A stretch of 64,000 nucleotides of DNA from Luteolibacter algae (GTDB taxonomy: Bacteria > Verrucomicrobiota > Verrucomicrobiia > Verrucomicrobiales > Akkermansiaceae): the NCBI RefSeq assembly GCF_042683045.1, contig NZ_JBHUIT010000008.1, forward strand, positions 124,001 through 188,000. Reading direction: 5' to 3'. Of this stretch, positions 43,675-52,830 are shown piece by piece. The notes below the pieces were generated by a model. That model ran no database searches. It was not told the DNA's origin and saw only the letters and a list, made by a program, of their open reading frames with translations. Each line of letters starts with the position of its first letter. Positions within the stretch are counted from its first letter, which is position 1. Position numbers and translations under genes: made by a program.

Positions 43675-45090
43675 ATGAGAAGAAAAACATTCAGCTCGAC
43701 CCGCCGCGGATTTCTACGCGGTGCGGGTGTCACTATGGCATTACCTTTCCTCGAGTCCATTTCCCCGATGGGACGTGCTCTCGCCCAATCTGCGAAAACC
43801 GGAGCTTTGGGTAAAAATGGCGAGCCGATCCGTTTCGCCGCTGTTTTCATGGCCAATGGGGTGAACTTGGATGAATGGACTCCAAAAGGCTCCAAACTGG
43901 AAGAACTTCCGCGTATTCTCAAGCCTCTTGATCCGTTGAAGGAATATGTCAATGTGATCAGTGGAATTAACAATGGTGGCAATGGCCATAACTCAGGGAC
44001 TTCAGGCTTTCTCACCGGCACTGATCCTTATCGCACGGCACAGGCGAGTGAAGTGAATGTCTACAACCCGAGTCTCGATCAGATCATTGGCGAGGTCCTG
44101 AAGGAATCGTCGGTATTCCCGACTCTCGAGCTAGGGATGGGCACGCCCGCCACCGGGCCGACGATGAATGGCAACACGAATATCTACACAAGTTATATTT
44201 CCTGGAAAACTCCGACGACTCCGGTTCCCTATGAAATCAACCCACAGCGAGCTTTCGACCGCCTCTTTAAATCTGCGACACGCACGACGAGCAGCGGCGG
44301 AAAATCCGGGAACACCTCGCTCATGCCGGATTCCAGTGTGATTGATGCAGTCCTTGAGGATGCAAAATCGCTTGAGAAAAAACTTGGCCGTGAGGATCGC
44401 TCGAAACTCGATGAATATTTCACCGCAGTCCGCGAAGTGGAGGAGCGTATCGCGCAGCAAAATGCAACTGTCGGGTTAAATATCACTGAAGACGTCTTAA
44501 AAGATATTCTGCGACTCAAGGGCGATGTCCGCGAGCATATGTCTGATCAGAAGGACGGGCGCTATCAAGTGGAACCGCAGATTCCCCAGCCGGAATACGG
44601 TCGCCTGATGATGGATATCATGGCGCTCGCTTTCTGGAGTAACTCGACTCGTTCCGCGACTCTGGCCTTCGGGAACGGTCTGCATGGTGGCGGAAACATG
44701 TCCTTTATTGATGGCGTGAACGGCAGCCACCACTCGACGTCCCACCATGGTTACAAGAAGGATAAACTCGAGGAATTCACCCTGATCAACACGTTTTACA
44801 TGGAGCAATATGCTTACCTTCTCGACAGGCTACGAGGCATGAAAGAAGGCGATTCCAATGTGCTGGAAAACTCGATGATTCTCTTCGGGTCCAATATCAG
44901 TGCCGGTCAGCAACACAGTGGCCGCAATATTCCGGTTCTTCTGTCCGGAAACGCGGGTGGCCGTTTGAAATCCGGAAGACACATCGAAAGCGACGGCCAG
45001 CCGATCGCAAACCTCCATCGCTCCATTCTCGATATGATGGATGTAAAAGGGGATATTGCGAAAGGTTCCGATAAACTGAGAGGAATCTAG
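43675..45090 (+). CDS. Tat-exported DUF1552 protein
   Basis: 471 residues with a twin-arginine leader (STRRGFLRGAGVTMALPFL). The body matches the DUF1552 family: RFAAVFMANGVNLDEWTPKG, NVISGINNGGNGHNSGTSGFLTGTDPYRT, then a long helical stretch and GNGLHGGGNMSF...SHHSTSHHG. It always travels with DUF1592 genes and probably is the partner protein; the fold is related to alkaline-phosphatase/sulfatase-like DUF1501 proteins. Tat export suggests folding or cofactor loading in the cytoplasm. Enzymatic function unknown. Confidence 0.92.
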   Translation: MRRKTFSSTRRGFLRGAGVTMALPFLESISPMGRALAQSAKTGALGKNGEPIRFAAVFMANGVNLDEWTPKGSKLEELPRILKPLDPLKEYVNVISGINNGGNGHNSGTSGFLTGTDPYRTAQASEVNVYNPSLDQIIGEVLKESSVFPTLELGMGTPATGPTMNGNTNIYTSYISWKTPTTPVPYEINPQRAFDRLFKSATRTTSSGGKSGNTSLMPDSSVIDAVLEDAKSLEKKLGREDRSKLDEYFTAVREVEERIAQQNATVGLNITEDVLKDILRLKGDVREHMSDQKDGRYQVEPQIPQPEYGRLMMDIMALAFWSNSTRSATLAFGNGLHGGGNMSFIDGVNGSHHSTSHHGYKKDKLEEFTLINTFYMEQYAYLLDRLRGMKEGDSNVLENSMILFGSNISAGQQHSGRNIPVLLSGNAGGRLKSGRHIESDGQPIANLHRSILDMMDVKGDIAKGSDKLRGI

Positions 45091-45105
45091 GATGTTATCG
45101 GGCAG

Positions 45106-45894
45106 CTATTGATTGAACCAAATTGCCGGATCAAGTCCGTAGAACTCCCTGAGCTTTTCATAAAGTTCGGGGCGTTTTTTTTGCAGCTGGCGTGGTTTTT
45201 CAAAGAAAGTTTCAGTCACAACAGCGAAAAACTCGGCGGGATTGGTTGCGCCGTATTCATCAATCAGGGTTCGCTTACCGCGCTCCAGCTGATCGAGGAA
45301 ATCGGTGTAATTTTTGGAGAAAACCCGTGCCCAGGAACGATAGGCAGCGGTATTCGGTAGGCCTGGGGCTCCATCCGTAGCGCCGTCTTCATGATCCAGC
45401 TGATGGGCGAACTCGTGGAAAGTCACATTATGACCGTCGAAGATATTGAGGGCACCCTGCCTTACGGAATCCCATGCGAGGATGACCGTGCCATCTTCCC
45501 ACGATTCGCCAAGCCGATGGATTTCATCTTCGGTTATGATTCCGGATTCGTCGCGGCTTTTTTGAATGGAGCTGAAGGTGCTGGGGTAGATCAGCACGGT
45601 CCGGAGTTCCGGATAGGGATTTCCCTCACGGTTTAGCACCAGCAAACATGCCTGTGCCGCAACGACCAGGATCATCTCGAGCGTTAGCTCCAGATTTCCG
45701 CAGGCCTCAATGCGGGTGGAATCGATAAAATCCACCATTCGCTCGCGCAGGCGACTCTGAAGTGCCTCCGGTAGCTTCGAATAAAGTGGCAATTTCGCTT
45801 CCAGCACTGCCAGCCATTCATCCTCGAAGACCAGGTGAGGAGTCGGTTGGGATGCGAAGAAAGATTTAAGTTTCTGCCATATCATCGGCGGCAA
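45106..45894 (-). CDS. mtfA: MtfA-like zinc peptidase (M90 family)
   Basis: 262-residue soluble protein with the zinc motif HEFAH (160-164, FHEFAHQLDHEDG), preceded by WDSVRQGALNIFDGHNV and followed by a family-typical PAEFFAVVTETFFEKP supplying the third ligand. MtfA in E. coli degrades or binds the Mlc repressor and so affects glucose uptake genes; no Mlc homologue is visible here, so the partner is unknown. It lies 27 bases after the PVC haem gene on the same strand and is convergent with the DUF1552 gene. Confidence 0.9.
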   Translation of the reverse strand: MPPMIWQKLKSFFASQPTPHLVFEDEWLAVLEAKLPLYSKLPEALQSRLRERMVDFIDSTRIEACGNLELTLEMILVVAAQACLLVLNREGNPYPELRTVLIYPSTFSSIQKSRDESGIITEDEIHRLGESWEDGTVILAWDSVRQGALNIFDGHNVTFHEFAHQLDHEDGATDGAPGLPNTAAYRSWARVFSKNYTDFLDQLERGKRTLIDEYGATNPAEFFAVVTETFFEKPRQLQKKRPELYEKLREFYGLDPAIWFNQ

Positions 45895-45921
45895 TATGGC
45901 AGCTACAGTAAGACGATGTCT

Positions 45922-48219
45922 CTATTTTAATGTTTGTTCCGTGTAGGGGCGTCCGGACTGGTCTGCGGTTTTTTTCCTCAGGCGTTTTACGAAATCCGAG
46001 GTCACGGGAGGCGCTTCATTTGACCAGGCGTTACGCACATAGGTCATGATATCGGCAATTTTGGCATCGGTGAATGTGGGATTACTGCTTAAAGCCGGCA
46101 TTTCCGCAGTGGTTTCGTATTTGATCCCATTCACAGTGATCGGGCCGGTGATTCCGTGGAGAAGAATTTTACCCAGGATATCAGGGGAGCCCGTTACCCA
46201 TTCGGACTCGTCAAGCGGTGGACCGAGGTTGATCAATCCGGAGCCGTCGGGACCGTGACATGCGAAACAGGCGGCTTCACCCTGGAAAAGTGCCTTTCCA
46301 CGTTTAAAGGAAGCGAGCTTCTTGCCCTTCAACGCTTCTCCGTGGTCCGTGGCCTTTTTCATCGAGGATTGTTTGATCCAGTCGATAAGCTTTTGATCTG
46401 TAAGCTTATCACCGAGAGCTGCTGTGAAATCCGCCTCCCGCTTCGGGATCCCGGAAAATGCCGCCGCGCTCACAAAATCGGACTTCGATTGGTTCACAAG
46501 CTCGTTGATCCTTTCATACGCTTCTTTTGTGGCGAGGGGACCGAGGGCGCGGGTGAGGTAGACGGTTTGCTCGACGTTTAGGGGTGATAGATCCAAGAGC
46601 TTGGAGGCAAGTTTGGAGCGCTCCGATTCATCGAGCGTGGTAGATGCCCAAAGCGCAGAGCAAATCACTTTCGAATCCTTGGAAGCAAGGGCTGCCTCAA
46701 TTGGACCTGCGGTCAACCTACCCATGCCTTCCAACGTCCACAATGCATGGATCTGACCGAGGGGTTGGCTAGAGTTTGACGCAAGCTTCTCCAGAAGTTC
46801 GATTGTTTGGTCATCGGCTTCCCGACTTCCAAGGACCCTTTGAGCCATATCCCGGTGCCATCCGTTAGCGTGGGATAGGAAGTTTACCAGCTCTGGAGAG
46901 GAGAGCATATCCATATCCGGCACGCTCTCGAGATTACCCTTTTCATGGCGAATCCGGTAAATGCGCCCGTTGCCCAAGGCCGGTTTATCCAGGCCACGGT
47001 CGAGGTATTGCTTTCTGAGGTAGGAAGTCACATAGGTTTTATGCTGGATAATTCCGTGATAGAAATCGAGGAGGTAAACCGATCCATCCGGAGCATTGTA
47101 AATGTTTACCGGGCGGAAACGTTCATCGGTAGAGGCCAGCCACTCTTTGTTTTTATAAGTGTGCTCACCGACAAACTTGGTGCCCTTTTCGGTGATATTC
47201 ATAGCCTTGACCAGATTCACCGAGGATTCGGTGGTCAGTCCTCTGCCTTTCCATTCTTCCGGATAATTTGTGCCACGGTAGATGACCATACCAGCAGCCG
47301 CTGTGCAGGTCTTGAGCTTGAAAGTCTTGGGATCCAGCGAATCACTATCGTAGCCGTTTGATTTCTGGATGTAGCCCCGGTTGACTCCTGGGGTGACACG
47401 AATCGGATAAACCGCGTTGGAGCCGATACTGCTGGCGTCGCTGATTTTTGTATTCACCGATCCATTGCCCGAAAGCAGATTGGGCGCGAAAAAATCCCCG
47501 AGGAGGAACTGCGAGTTATGATCGTAAAAAATGCGACCGTAGTCATCAAATGTCACCCCCCATTGGCCGCGGAAGGCCGTGTTTTCCGCCACCCATTTAC
47601 CATCGATCCGGCGGATACGCTGGGAGGACTTCGTATTATAGAGCCAGTTATCCATACCACGGACGAGTCCATTCGCCTTGTGCTCCACGTTTCCTTTGCC
47701 GACGAAGTTCTTAACTACAATTTCGGCCGTTCCGATGGGTTTCAAACCATCGCGCTTGATGAAACGAAGTTCTTTTTCGTCGGCAAATAGAATGCCGTCC
47801 GGATATACGGCAATAGCTCGGGGCAGTAGTAGTTCTTCCAGGAAAATAGTGCTCTTATCGGCTTTTCCATCCTGATCGGTATCTTCCAGGACCGTGATTC
47901 TGCCAATCGGCTTGTCCTCTCCAGTGCCATCGATATCCGGCATATATCCTCGCATTTCTACGACCCACAGGCGGCCGGCGGGATCGTAGTCAAGCGCGAC
48001 AGGCTTATCGATCATCGGTTCCGTTGCAAATGGCTCAATGACGAAACCTTCCGCAAGCTGAAAGGACTCGAGAGCTGCCTCGGGCGAAAGGACCGGAGCC
48101 GGAGGGATCAATTCCTTTGGCACGACAGGCTCCATATTGTCGTGGCCTTCGCGGTTGCCATTTTGCGCCCAAAGCGCGGGTGCAATTGCGAGAAAAGTCA
48201 GGAGGGTTCTAGAAATCAT
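45922..48219 (-). CDS. PVC-type haem-binding dehydrogenase-like protein
   Basis: Exported 765-residue protein of the PVC-type CxxCH family. Signal peptide 1-18 (MISRTLLTFLAIAPALWA). The N-terminal half is a beta-propeller of the membrane-bound dehydrogenase group (FQLAEGFVIEPFATEPMIDKPVALDYDPAGRLWVVEMRGY), then an alpha-helical HEAT-like region, and a C-terminal cytochrome c domain with CFACHG (about 650) and a distal Met. Likely oxidises a sugar or alcohol in the periplasm and passes electrons to cytochrome c; the substrate is unknown. Confidence 0.9.
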   Translation of the reverse strand: MISRTLLTFLAIAPALWAQNGNREGHDNMEPVVPKELIPPAPVLSPEAALESFQLAEGFVIEPFATEPMIDKPVALDYDPAGRLWVVEMRGYMPDIDGTGEDKPIGRITVLEDTDQDGKADKSTIFLEELLLPRAIAVYPDGILFADEKELRFIKRDGLKPIGTAEIVVKNFVGKGNVEHKANGLVRGMDNWLYNTKSSQRIRRIDGKWVAENTAFRGQWGVTFDDYGRIFYDHNSQFLLGDFFAPNLLSGNGSVNTKISDASSIGSNAVYPIRVTPGVNRGYIQKSNGYDSDSLDPKTFKLKTCTAAAGMVIYRGTNYPEEWKGRGLTTESSVNLVKAMNITEKGTKFVGEHTYKNKEWLASTDERFRPVNIYNAPDGSVYLLDFYHGIIQHKTYVTSYLRKQYLDRGLDKPALGNGRIYRIRHEKGNLESVPDMDMLSSPELVNFLSHANGWHRDMAQRVLGSREADDQTIELLEKLASNSSQPLGQIHALWTLEGMGRLTAGPIEAALASKDSKVICSALWASTTLDESERSKLASKLLDLSPLNVEQTVYLTRALGPLATKEAYERINELVNQSKSDFVSAAAFSGIPKREADFTAALGDKLTDQKLIDWIKQSSMKKATDHGEALKGKKLASFKRGKALFQGEAACFACHGPDGSGLINLGPPLDESEWVTGSPDILGKILLHGITGPITVNGIKYETTAEMPALSSNPTFTDAKIADIMTYVRNAWSNEAPPVTSDFVKRLRKKTADQSGRPYTEQTLK

Positions 48220-48367
48220 GATCGAAGAGGGAAATTGCGAGAAAATCGAATAAATTAGACTTACGTCGTAGCGCCGGGATTCTTTATCAGATATTTTTAC
48301 ATGGAAACATTTTTTTCATGAGATTGAATGTTGCGATTTCAGGCAGATGGGGAATGCTCGTAACACT

Positions 48368-49087
48368 ATGTTTGAAAGACGCAGTTTCTTGAAAGTTGGA
48401 GCCTTGGCGGCTGGTGGTTTACTGGTATCAAATGCATCTGGAAACGCCGCCGAAGAGGGCGCGGGATTCAAGCTGCCGGATCTGGGCTACGGATTCGACG
48501 CACTGGAGCCGCATATTGATCGGGAGACCATGGAGATTCATCATGGTAAGCACCATGCGGGATATGTGGCCAAGCTGAACGCAGCGGTGGAAGGCGATGC
48601 CGGTTTGAAAGGAAAATCCCTGGAAGAACTGGTCGGCAACCTCAAGGGCATTGATGACGAAGCGGTAATGACTGCAGTGCGGAACAATGGAGGAGGACAT
48701 TGGAATCACTCGTTTTTCTGGAAATCACTTACGCCCGCAGCAAAGAGCGGAAAACCATCCGAGGCGCTCGCAAAGGCGATCAATGCGGATTTTGGTTCGC
48801 TCGAGAAAATGAAGGAGGCTTTCGAGGCTGCGGCCGGCACCCGATTCGGATCCGGCTGGGCGTGGTTGATCCAGAAAGACGGAAAGCTTAAGATCACAAG
48901 CACTCCAAATCAGGATAACCCACTCATGAAGGGTGTCGTCCCGGATGAAGAGACCGGCACGCCATTGCTTGGGCTGGATGTCTGGGAGCACGCCTATTAC
49001 CTGAAATATCAGAATAAGCGTGCCGATTACGCGAAGGCGTTCTGGAGCGTGATCGATTGGGAAGCGGTTTCCGGAAGACTTGTCTGA
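48368..49087 (+). CDS. Tat-exported iron/manganese superoxide dismutase
   Basis: 239 residues from ATG 48368, where a twin-arginine leader begins (ERRSFLKVGALAAGG); an upstream frame start at 48347 is rejected. Mature part is a standard Fe/Mn SOD: LGYGFDALEPHIDRETMEIHHGKHHAGYV (first ligand), NNGGGHWNHSFFW (second), GSGWAWL, and DVWEHAYYLKYQNKRADY (Asp and His ligands). Removes superoxide in the periplasm. Most bacterial Fe/Mn SODs are cytosolic, so export is notable; the neighbourhood is rich in exported redox proteins. Monocistronic. Confidence 0.94.
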   Translation: MFERRSFLKVGALAAGGLLVSNASGNAAEEGAGFKLPDLGYGFDALEPHIDRETMEIHHGKHHAGYVAKLNAAVEGDAGLKGKSLEELVGNLKGIDDEAVMTAVRNNGGGHWNHSFFWKSLTPAAKSGKPSEALAKAINADFGSLEKMKEAFEAAAGTRFGSGWAWLIQKDGKLKITSTPNQDNPLMKGVVPDEETGTPLLGLDVWEHAYYLKYQNKRADYAKAFWSVIDWEAVSGRLV

Positions 49088-49158
49088 AATTGGCGCGCGA
49101 ACCTGCCGCGGGACGGTAGATTTGGCTTATAAAGCGGGATCATGTGGAGCCGGGGAAC

Positions 49159-50064
49159 TTACTGTTCCGGCTTCACGCTGATTCCGCTTTTTGCAACCTG
49201 ATCCAGCATACCATTGACAAAACGACGTGAGTCTGTGGTGCCGAATCGTTTCGCCAGCTCAATAGCCTCGTTGATTGCTGCCTTTGGCGGGATATCTGTG
49301 AAAAGAATTTCGTAAGTTCCGAGCCGAAGGATCGCGCGGTCCACCGGATTGATACGCTCCGGGGTATAGTTTTCGACAATTTCGGCCAGCTTTTCGTCAA
49401 TCTTGGCTTTCGCCAAAAGAATGGCATCCACCAGCTGATCTGTCTCCGTGCGGAGCTCGATAATCTCGGATTTCGATTGCCGTAGTTTGGAAAGATCTGC
49501 CTGCTCCGGGAATTTTTCCGGATGCTCGACCATGCGGAGACGATCCGAAATGCGCTCCAGGCGGCGTATCGATGCGGCAACGCCTTCCAGATGAGCCTTC
49601 ATGGATGGAAAGTCCTCCACACCTTTCAGGAATTGCCTGCGATTGAACGCAAGATCCTCCTCGGTTTTGAAAAGCTGGGCGAGGGCTGTTTTGAACTCCT
49701 CCGCCACATCCGCGTCTTCCCCATCCTTGGGAATGCGCTCGAGGCGGGTAAACGCAAGACTCCAGGAAGATTCCAGCGCGAGAAGGCACGTCAGAAGTGT
49801 TTTCAGCTGCTCTGCCTGGGGAAATGCGGAGAGGTGGGCGGTGGCGGTTTCAGAGCGTTCGATGAATTCCGCGAGTCTGTCTTTTCGCCCGTGGGCAAGG
49901 TGGTGGACGGTGCGGAAAGTCGCGACCAAAAGGTTCCTGCGATCAGTTTCTGTGAGAAATTCCCAAAATGGCTCCCGCAGAGCGGAAGGTTCGGCTCCGC
50001 CTTCCAGATCGGAGCAATAGAGGAATTGGATGGTTGCTTCCCTGATTTGCCTGCGGCTTGGCAT
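49159..50064 (-). CDS. nusB: NusB antitermination factor with long helical insert
   Basis: 301 residues from ATG 50064 (MPSRRQIREATIQFLYCSD), the normal NusB opening (start at 50127 rejected). The C-terminal RNA-binding part is clear: NPVDRAILRLGTYEILFTDIPPKAAINEAIELAKRFGTTDSRRFVNGMLD. Typical NusB is 130-160 residues; here about 130 extra, mostly charged helical residues (LRRLERISDRLRMVEHPEKF, SEIIELRTETDQL) separate the two halves. Follows ribH by four bases, the common ribH-nusB arrangement. NusB joins NusE in rRNA antitermination. Confidence 0.9.
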   Translation of the reverse strand: MPSRRQIREATIQFLYCSDLEGGAEPSALREPFWEFLTETDRRNLLVATFRTVHHLAHGRKDRLAEFIERSETATAHLSAFPQAEQLKTLLTCLLALESSWSLAFTRLERIPKDGEDADVAEEFKTALAQLFKTEEDLAFNRRQFLKGVEDFPSMKAHLEGVAASIRRLERISDRLRMVEHPEKFPEQADLSKLRQSKSEIIELRTETDQLVDAILLAKAKIDEKLAEIVENYTPERINPVDRAILRLGTYEILFTDIPPKAAINEAIELAKRFGTTDSRRFVNGMLDQVAKSGISVKPEQ

Positions 50065-50068
50065 TGTC

Positions 50069-50575
50069 TTATTTGGTTTTCTTTTTATCAGGGTTAGGCA
50101 TGGACTTTTCGATCTCCGCGAAGACATCGACCATACCCGCGGCAGCGCGTGCGGCCTCGCGACCGCGGTTCATCGTTGCGGCGATGCAACGTGAGTAGGC
50201 TTGTTTTTCGTCTTCGACGAGAAGGACCTCATGAATTACCGGAACCACATGCTCTACGGCAAGCTGCTGGAGAGAATCTGTCACGGAACTACCAATAAGA
50301 TCCGCATGGTGGGTGTCCCCACGGATGACCAGTCCAAGAGCCAACACGCAGTTGGTCTCCTTGCGGGCAAGGACAGCGGCCACAGCTACCGGAATTTCGA
50401 ATGCGCCAGGAACGCGAATCACATCAATCCTCGCCATGGGCATGAGTTCGGTAAGCTCCTCAATGGCGTTTTCGACAAGCGCATCGGTGAACTTTTCGTT
50501 GTATTTTGAAGCGACGATACAGACTCGGGCCTTTTGGCCGATGATCCGTGGCTTAGGTTGCAACGCAGTAGACAT
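50069..50575 (-). CDS. ribH: 6,7-dimethyl-8-ribityllumazine synthase
   Basis: Penultimate step of riboflavin synthesis, joining 5-amino-6-ribitylaminouracil and a C4 phosphate. 168 residues from ATG 50575 (MSTALQPKPRIIG); a longer frame to 50740 is rejected because it has no lumazine-synthase features. Motifs RVCIVASKYNEKFTDALVENA, VPGAFEIPVAV, GLVIRGDTHHADLI (catalytic His) are present. Soluble icosahedral or pentameric enzyme. Four bases before nusB, with which it forms an operon. Confidence 0.95.
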   Translation of the reverse strand: MSTALQPKPRIIGQKARVCIVASKYNEKFTDALVENAIEELTELMPMARIDVIRVPGAFEIPVAVAAVLARKETNCVLALGLVIRGDTHHADLIGSSVTDSLQQLAVEHVVPVIHEVLLVEDEKQAYSRCIAATMNRGREAARAAAGMVDVFAEIEKSMPNPDKKKTK

Positions 50576-50758
50576 GACTTGGCTATGGAGGTATCGGGAA
50601 AAAATGTCAACTGGCGCAGGCGGAATATTCCGAGTTTCTGCATGATAGGGTCCCTCGGGCGGTTTGGGCTTTACCCAAAAGGCATGGGCGATAAACAAGG
50701 GTGTGTCCGGCCGTATGAGGCCGATACAGATATAATTCAAAATATTACCCTATCCAAA

Positions 50759-51184
50759 ATGGACATTCAAATTGCAACACTTTGTGACTTCGCTTCCGAC
50801 TACAATGGCAAGCTGGTCATTTCCGGAACTTTCGATACTCTCGCTGCCCGTGCCCTCCCTGTCATTCATCCTGCTTGCGCCCTCGCGCTGCGGATTTGCT
50901 TTACCCAGGAAGATGTCGGCCGCCACAAGCTCTCGATCAACATCATCAATGAAGACGGCGAATCCCTCGATCCGCAGAATATGCCGATTGAACCTGAGTT
51001 CGAGGTGCAACTTCCCAAGAACATCCCGTTCAATACCCGTAACATCGTGATGAACCTCCAGGGCCTCAGATTTCCCGAAGATGGTATTTACTCCATTGAT
51101 ATCGGCTGCGATGGAGAAGTTCTTGTCCGCCTCCCGCTGCGCATTGTTAAGGTGAATCCGGAAGGACCGCCGCAAATGGCGTGA
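50759..51184 (+). CDS. DUF6941-like small protein
   Basis: 141 residues from ATG 50759 (MDIQIATLCDFASDYNGKLVISGTFD); the frame upstream of it is not coding-like. Resembles the DUF6941 family: a compact beta-sandwich with IATLCDFA, ALRICFTQEDVGRHKLSINIINEDG and NIVMNLQGLRFPEDGIYSIDI. No signal peptide. Divergent from ribH and followed by a strong terminator, so it is its own transcript. Function unknown. Confidence 0.75.
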   Translation: MDIQIATLCDFASDYNGKLVISGTFDTLAARALPVIHPACALALRICFTQEDVGRHKLSINIINEDGESLDPQNMPIEPEFEVQLPKNIPFNTRNIVMNLQGLRFPEDGIYSIDIGCDGEVLVRLPLRIVKVNPEGPPQMA

Positions 51185-51210
51185 TTCCCAGCCAACTATC
51201 AATTGAAATG

Positions 51211-51243
51211 ATGCTCTCTTGTTCACAGGAGGGCATTTTTTTT
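51211..51243 (+). terminator. Rho-independent terminator
   Basis: ATGCTCTC (51211-51218) pairs with GAGGGCAT (51229-51236), followed by eight Ts to 51243. Ends the DUF6941-like gene 27 bases earlier. Confidence 0.85.
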
Positions 51244-51288
51244 GCAAACATCAGTTGCGAAACCAGCTGAGTCACGTTTGATGGTGGT

Positions 51289-52089
51289 ATGGAAAGATAT
51301 TATTCATGCGCACTGATTACCGGTGCGTCATCGGGGTTGGGTGAGGAGTTTGTAAAGCAACTTGCCGGTAGGGTGGATAAAATGGTTTTGGTTTCACGCA
51401 GAGTCGGGCGCTTGGATCAAATTGCAGGAGCCCTACGCGAATCCCATCCGGGAATGGCGGTTCTTGTCCATGCCGCGGATTTGGCGAAGGCTGAGGAGAG
51501 AAGGGAGCTGGCGCAAAAGCTCGGAGAGGTCGGATTTACGCCGGATCTTTTGATCAATAACGCGGGTCTGGGCGATTATGGGGAGTTTCTCACAGCTGAC
51601 TGGAACACGGTGGAGGCAATGCTGAAAGTCAACGTGGAGGCGTTGACACACTTGAGCCACCTGTTTGCTCCCGAGATGGCGCGGCGAGGAGCTGGCGCTA
51701 TCCTCAATGTCTCATCGCTGGCCAGCACGTTGCCGATTCCGGACTTCGCGGTTTATGCTGCGACAAAAGCGTATGTGAGCAGTTTTACGGAAGCTCTGAG
51801 GATAGAGCTGCAGGAGGAGGGTGTGATCGTGATGTCCCTGTGTCCCGGGCCGGTGAAAACGGGCTTTGGCGAGACGGCAAGACGTGAGGGGAATTCTGAG
51901 GGAATGCCATCCCACGCACTGTTCTATGTTCCGAAAGAGCAGGTGGTGGCAGAAGGGCTGCGCGGCTTGGACCAGGGGCGGGCCAGAGTTTTTCCAGGGC
52001 TCAAAATCGCTGTGGCGGGGCTATTGATCAGCGCCATACCACTGGTCGTTTTAAGAATGGTTATGGGGTGTCGTCCACGCAGAAGCTGA
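51289..52089 (+). CDS. Short-chain dehydrogenase/reductase
   Basis: NAD(P)-dependent oxidoreductase of the classical SDR type, 266 residues. TGASSGLGEEF (cofactor), INNAG (NNAG motif), catalytic Ser in NVSSLAS and YAATKAY (Tyr and Lys). It ends with two hydrophobic segments (LKIAVAGLLISAIPLVVLRMVMG), consistent with a membrane-associated SDR of the DltE/YqjQ-like group. Substrate unknown. Confidence 0.92.
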   Translation: MERYYSCALITGASSGLGEEFVKQLAGRVDKMVLVSRRVGRLDQIAGALRESHPGMAVLVHAADLAKAEERRELAQKLGEVGFTPDLLINNAGLGDYGEFLTADWNTVEAMLKVNVEALTHLSHLFAPEMARRGAGAILNVSSLASTLPIPDFAVYAATKAYVSSFTEALRIELQEEGVIVMSLCPGPVKTGFGETARREGNSEGMPSHALFYVPKEQVVAEGLRGLDQGRARVFPGLKIAVAGLLISAIPLVVLRMVMGCRPRRS

Positions 52090-52143
52090 GATTGGTAAAA
52101 CAGTTTCCTTCACAAAAAAATCCTCATCCTATACTGTTCAGGC

Positions 52144-52830
52144 GTGCGAAAACTATTACCTGCCACATTTCTTTCTCTTCTGGCTTTGTCATTGGTCCAA
52201 TGCACCCCGATCGGGCCACCGACGGGCATCGCGGCACAAACCAAAGGCAAAATATCGAGTTCCGCATTGATGCGGGAAGTCCGCCTCAAAGTCGATATGG
52301 TGCCAAAAGGAACGCATGGGCGCAAGGTGGTGCGGCCTATGAAACCGCGTTACATCACGATTCACAGCACCCAGAATTTCACCGCTGGAGCGGAACGTCA
52401 CTCGCTCGCACTCAAGCGCGGCGCACTGCGCTCCCCGAAAAGAAGGGGCGGGAACCGCATCGGATATCTTATTTGGCATTTCACCGTGGACGAGAAGCTC
52501 GCCATCCAGCACATGCCCACTTCCGAACAAGGGGAGCATGCTGACTTTGACGGGCCGGGAAACCGATACTCGATCGGAATCGAGATGTGCGAGGAAAGAG
52601 GCTCCAACAAGACGGCCACGATCGAAAGAACTGCCAAGCTAGCTGCAGTGCTAATGAAAAAACATGGGATTCCCTTGAAGAACGTGGTGCCACATTATCA
52701 CTGGCCGAGACGGGGCAAAACTCCTGCCAATAAAAACTGCCCGCACTTTCTCCTGGATAACGGAAGGCCCGGTAAGAAATGGCGTTGGTTCCAGGCGAAG
52801 GTGAATTACTATTATCAACGTTTGGAATGA
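52144..52830 (+). CDS. Exported N-acetylmuramoyl-L-alanine amidase
   Basis: Zinc amidase (Amidase_2) that cleaves stem peptides from peptidoglycan. 228 residues; start GTG 52144. N-terminal leader with a Cys at 20 (LLALSLVQCTP); it may be a lipoprotein, although LVQC is an atypical lipobox. Zn ligands lie in YITIHSTQNF (His74), VVPHYHW and KNCPHFL, and IGIEMCEERGSN gives the catalytic side. A polar stretch (SLALKRGALRSPKRRGGNR) is inserted early. Overlaps the next gene by four bases. Confidence 0.9.
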   Translation: MRKLLPATFLSLLALSLVQCTPIGPPTGIAAQTKGKISSSALMREVRLKVDMVPKGTHGRKVVRPMKPRYITIHSTQNFTAGAERHSLALKRGALRSPKRRGGNRIGYLIWHFTVDEKLAIQHMPTSEQGEHADFDGPGNRYSIGIEMCEERGSNKTATIERTAKLAAVLMKKHGIPLKNVVPHYHWPRRGKTPANKNCPHFLLDNGRPGKKWRWFQAKVNYYYQRLE

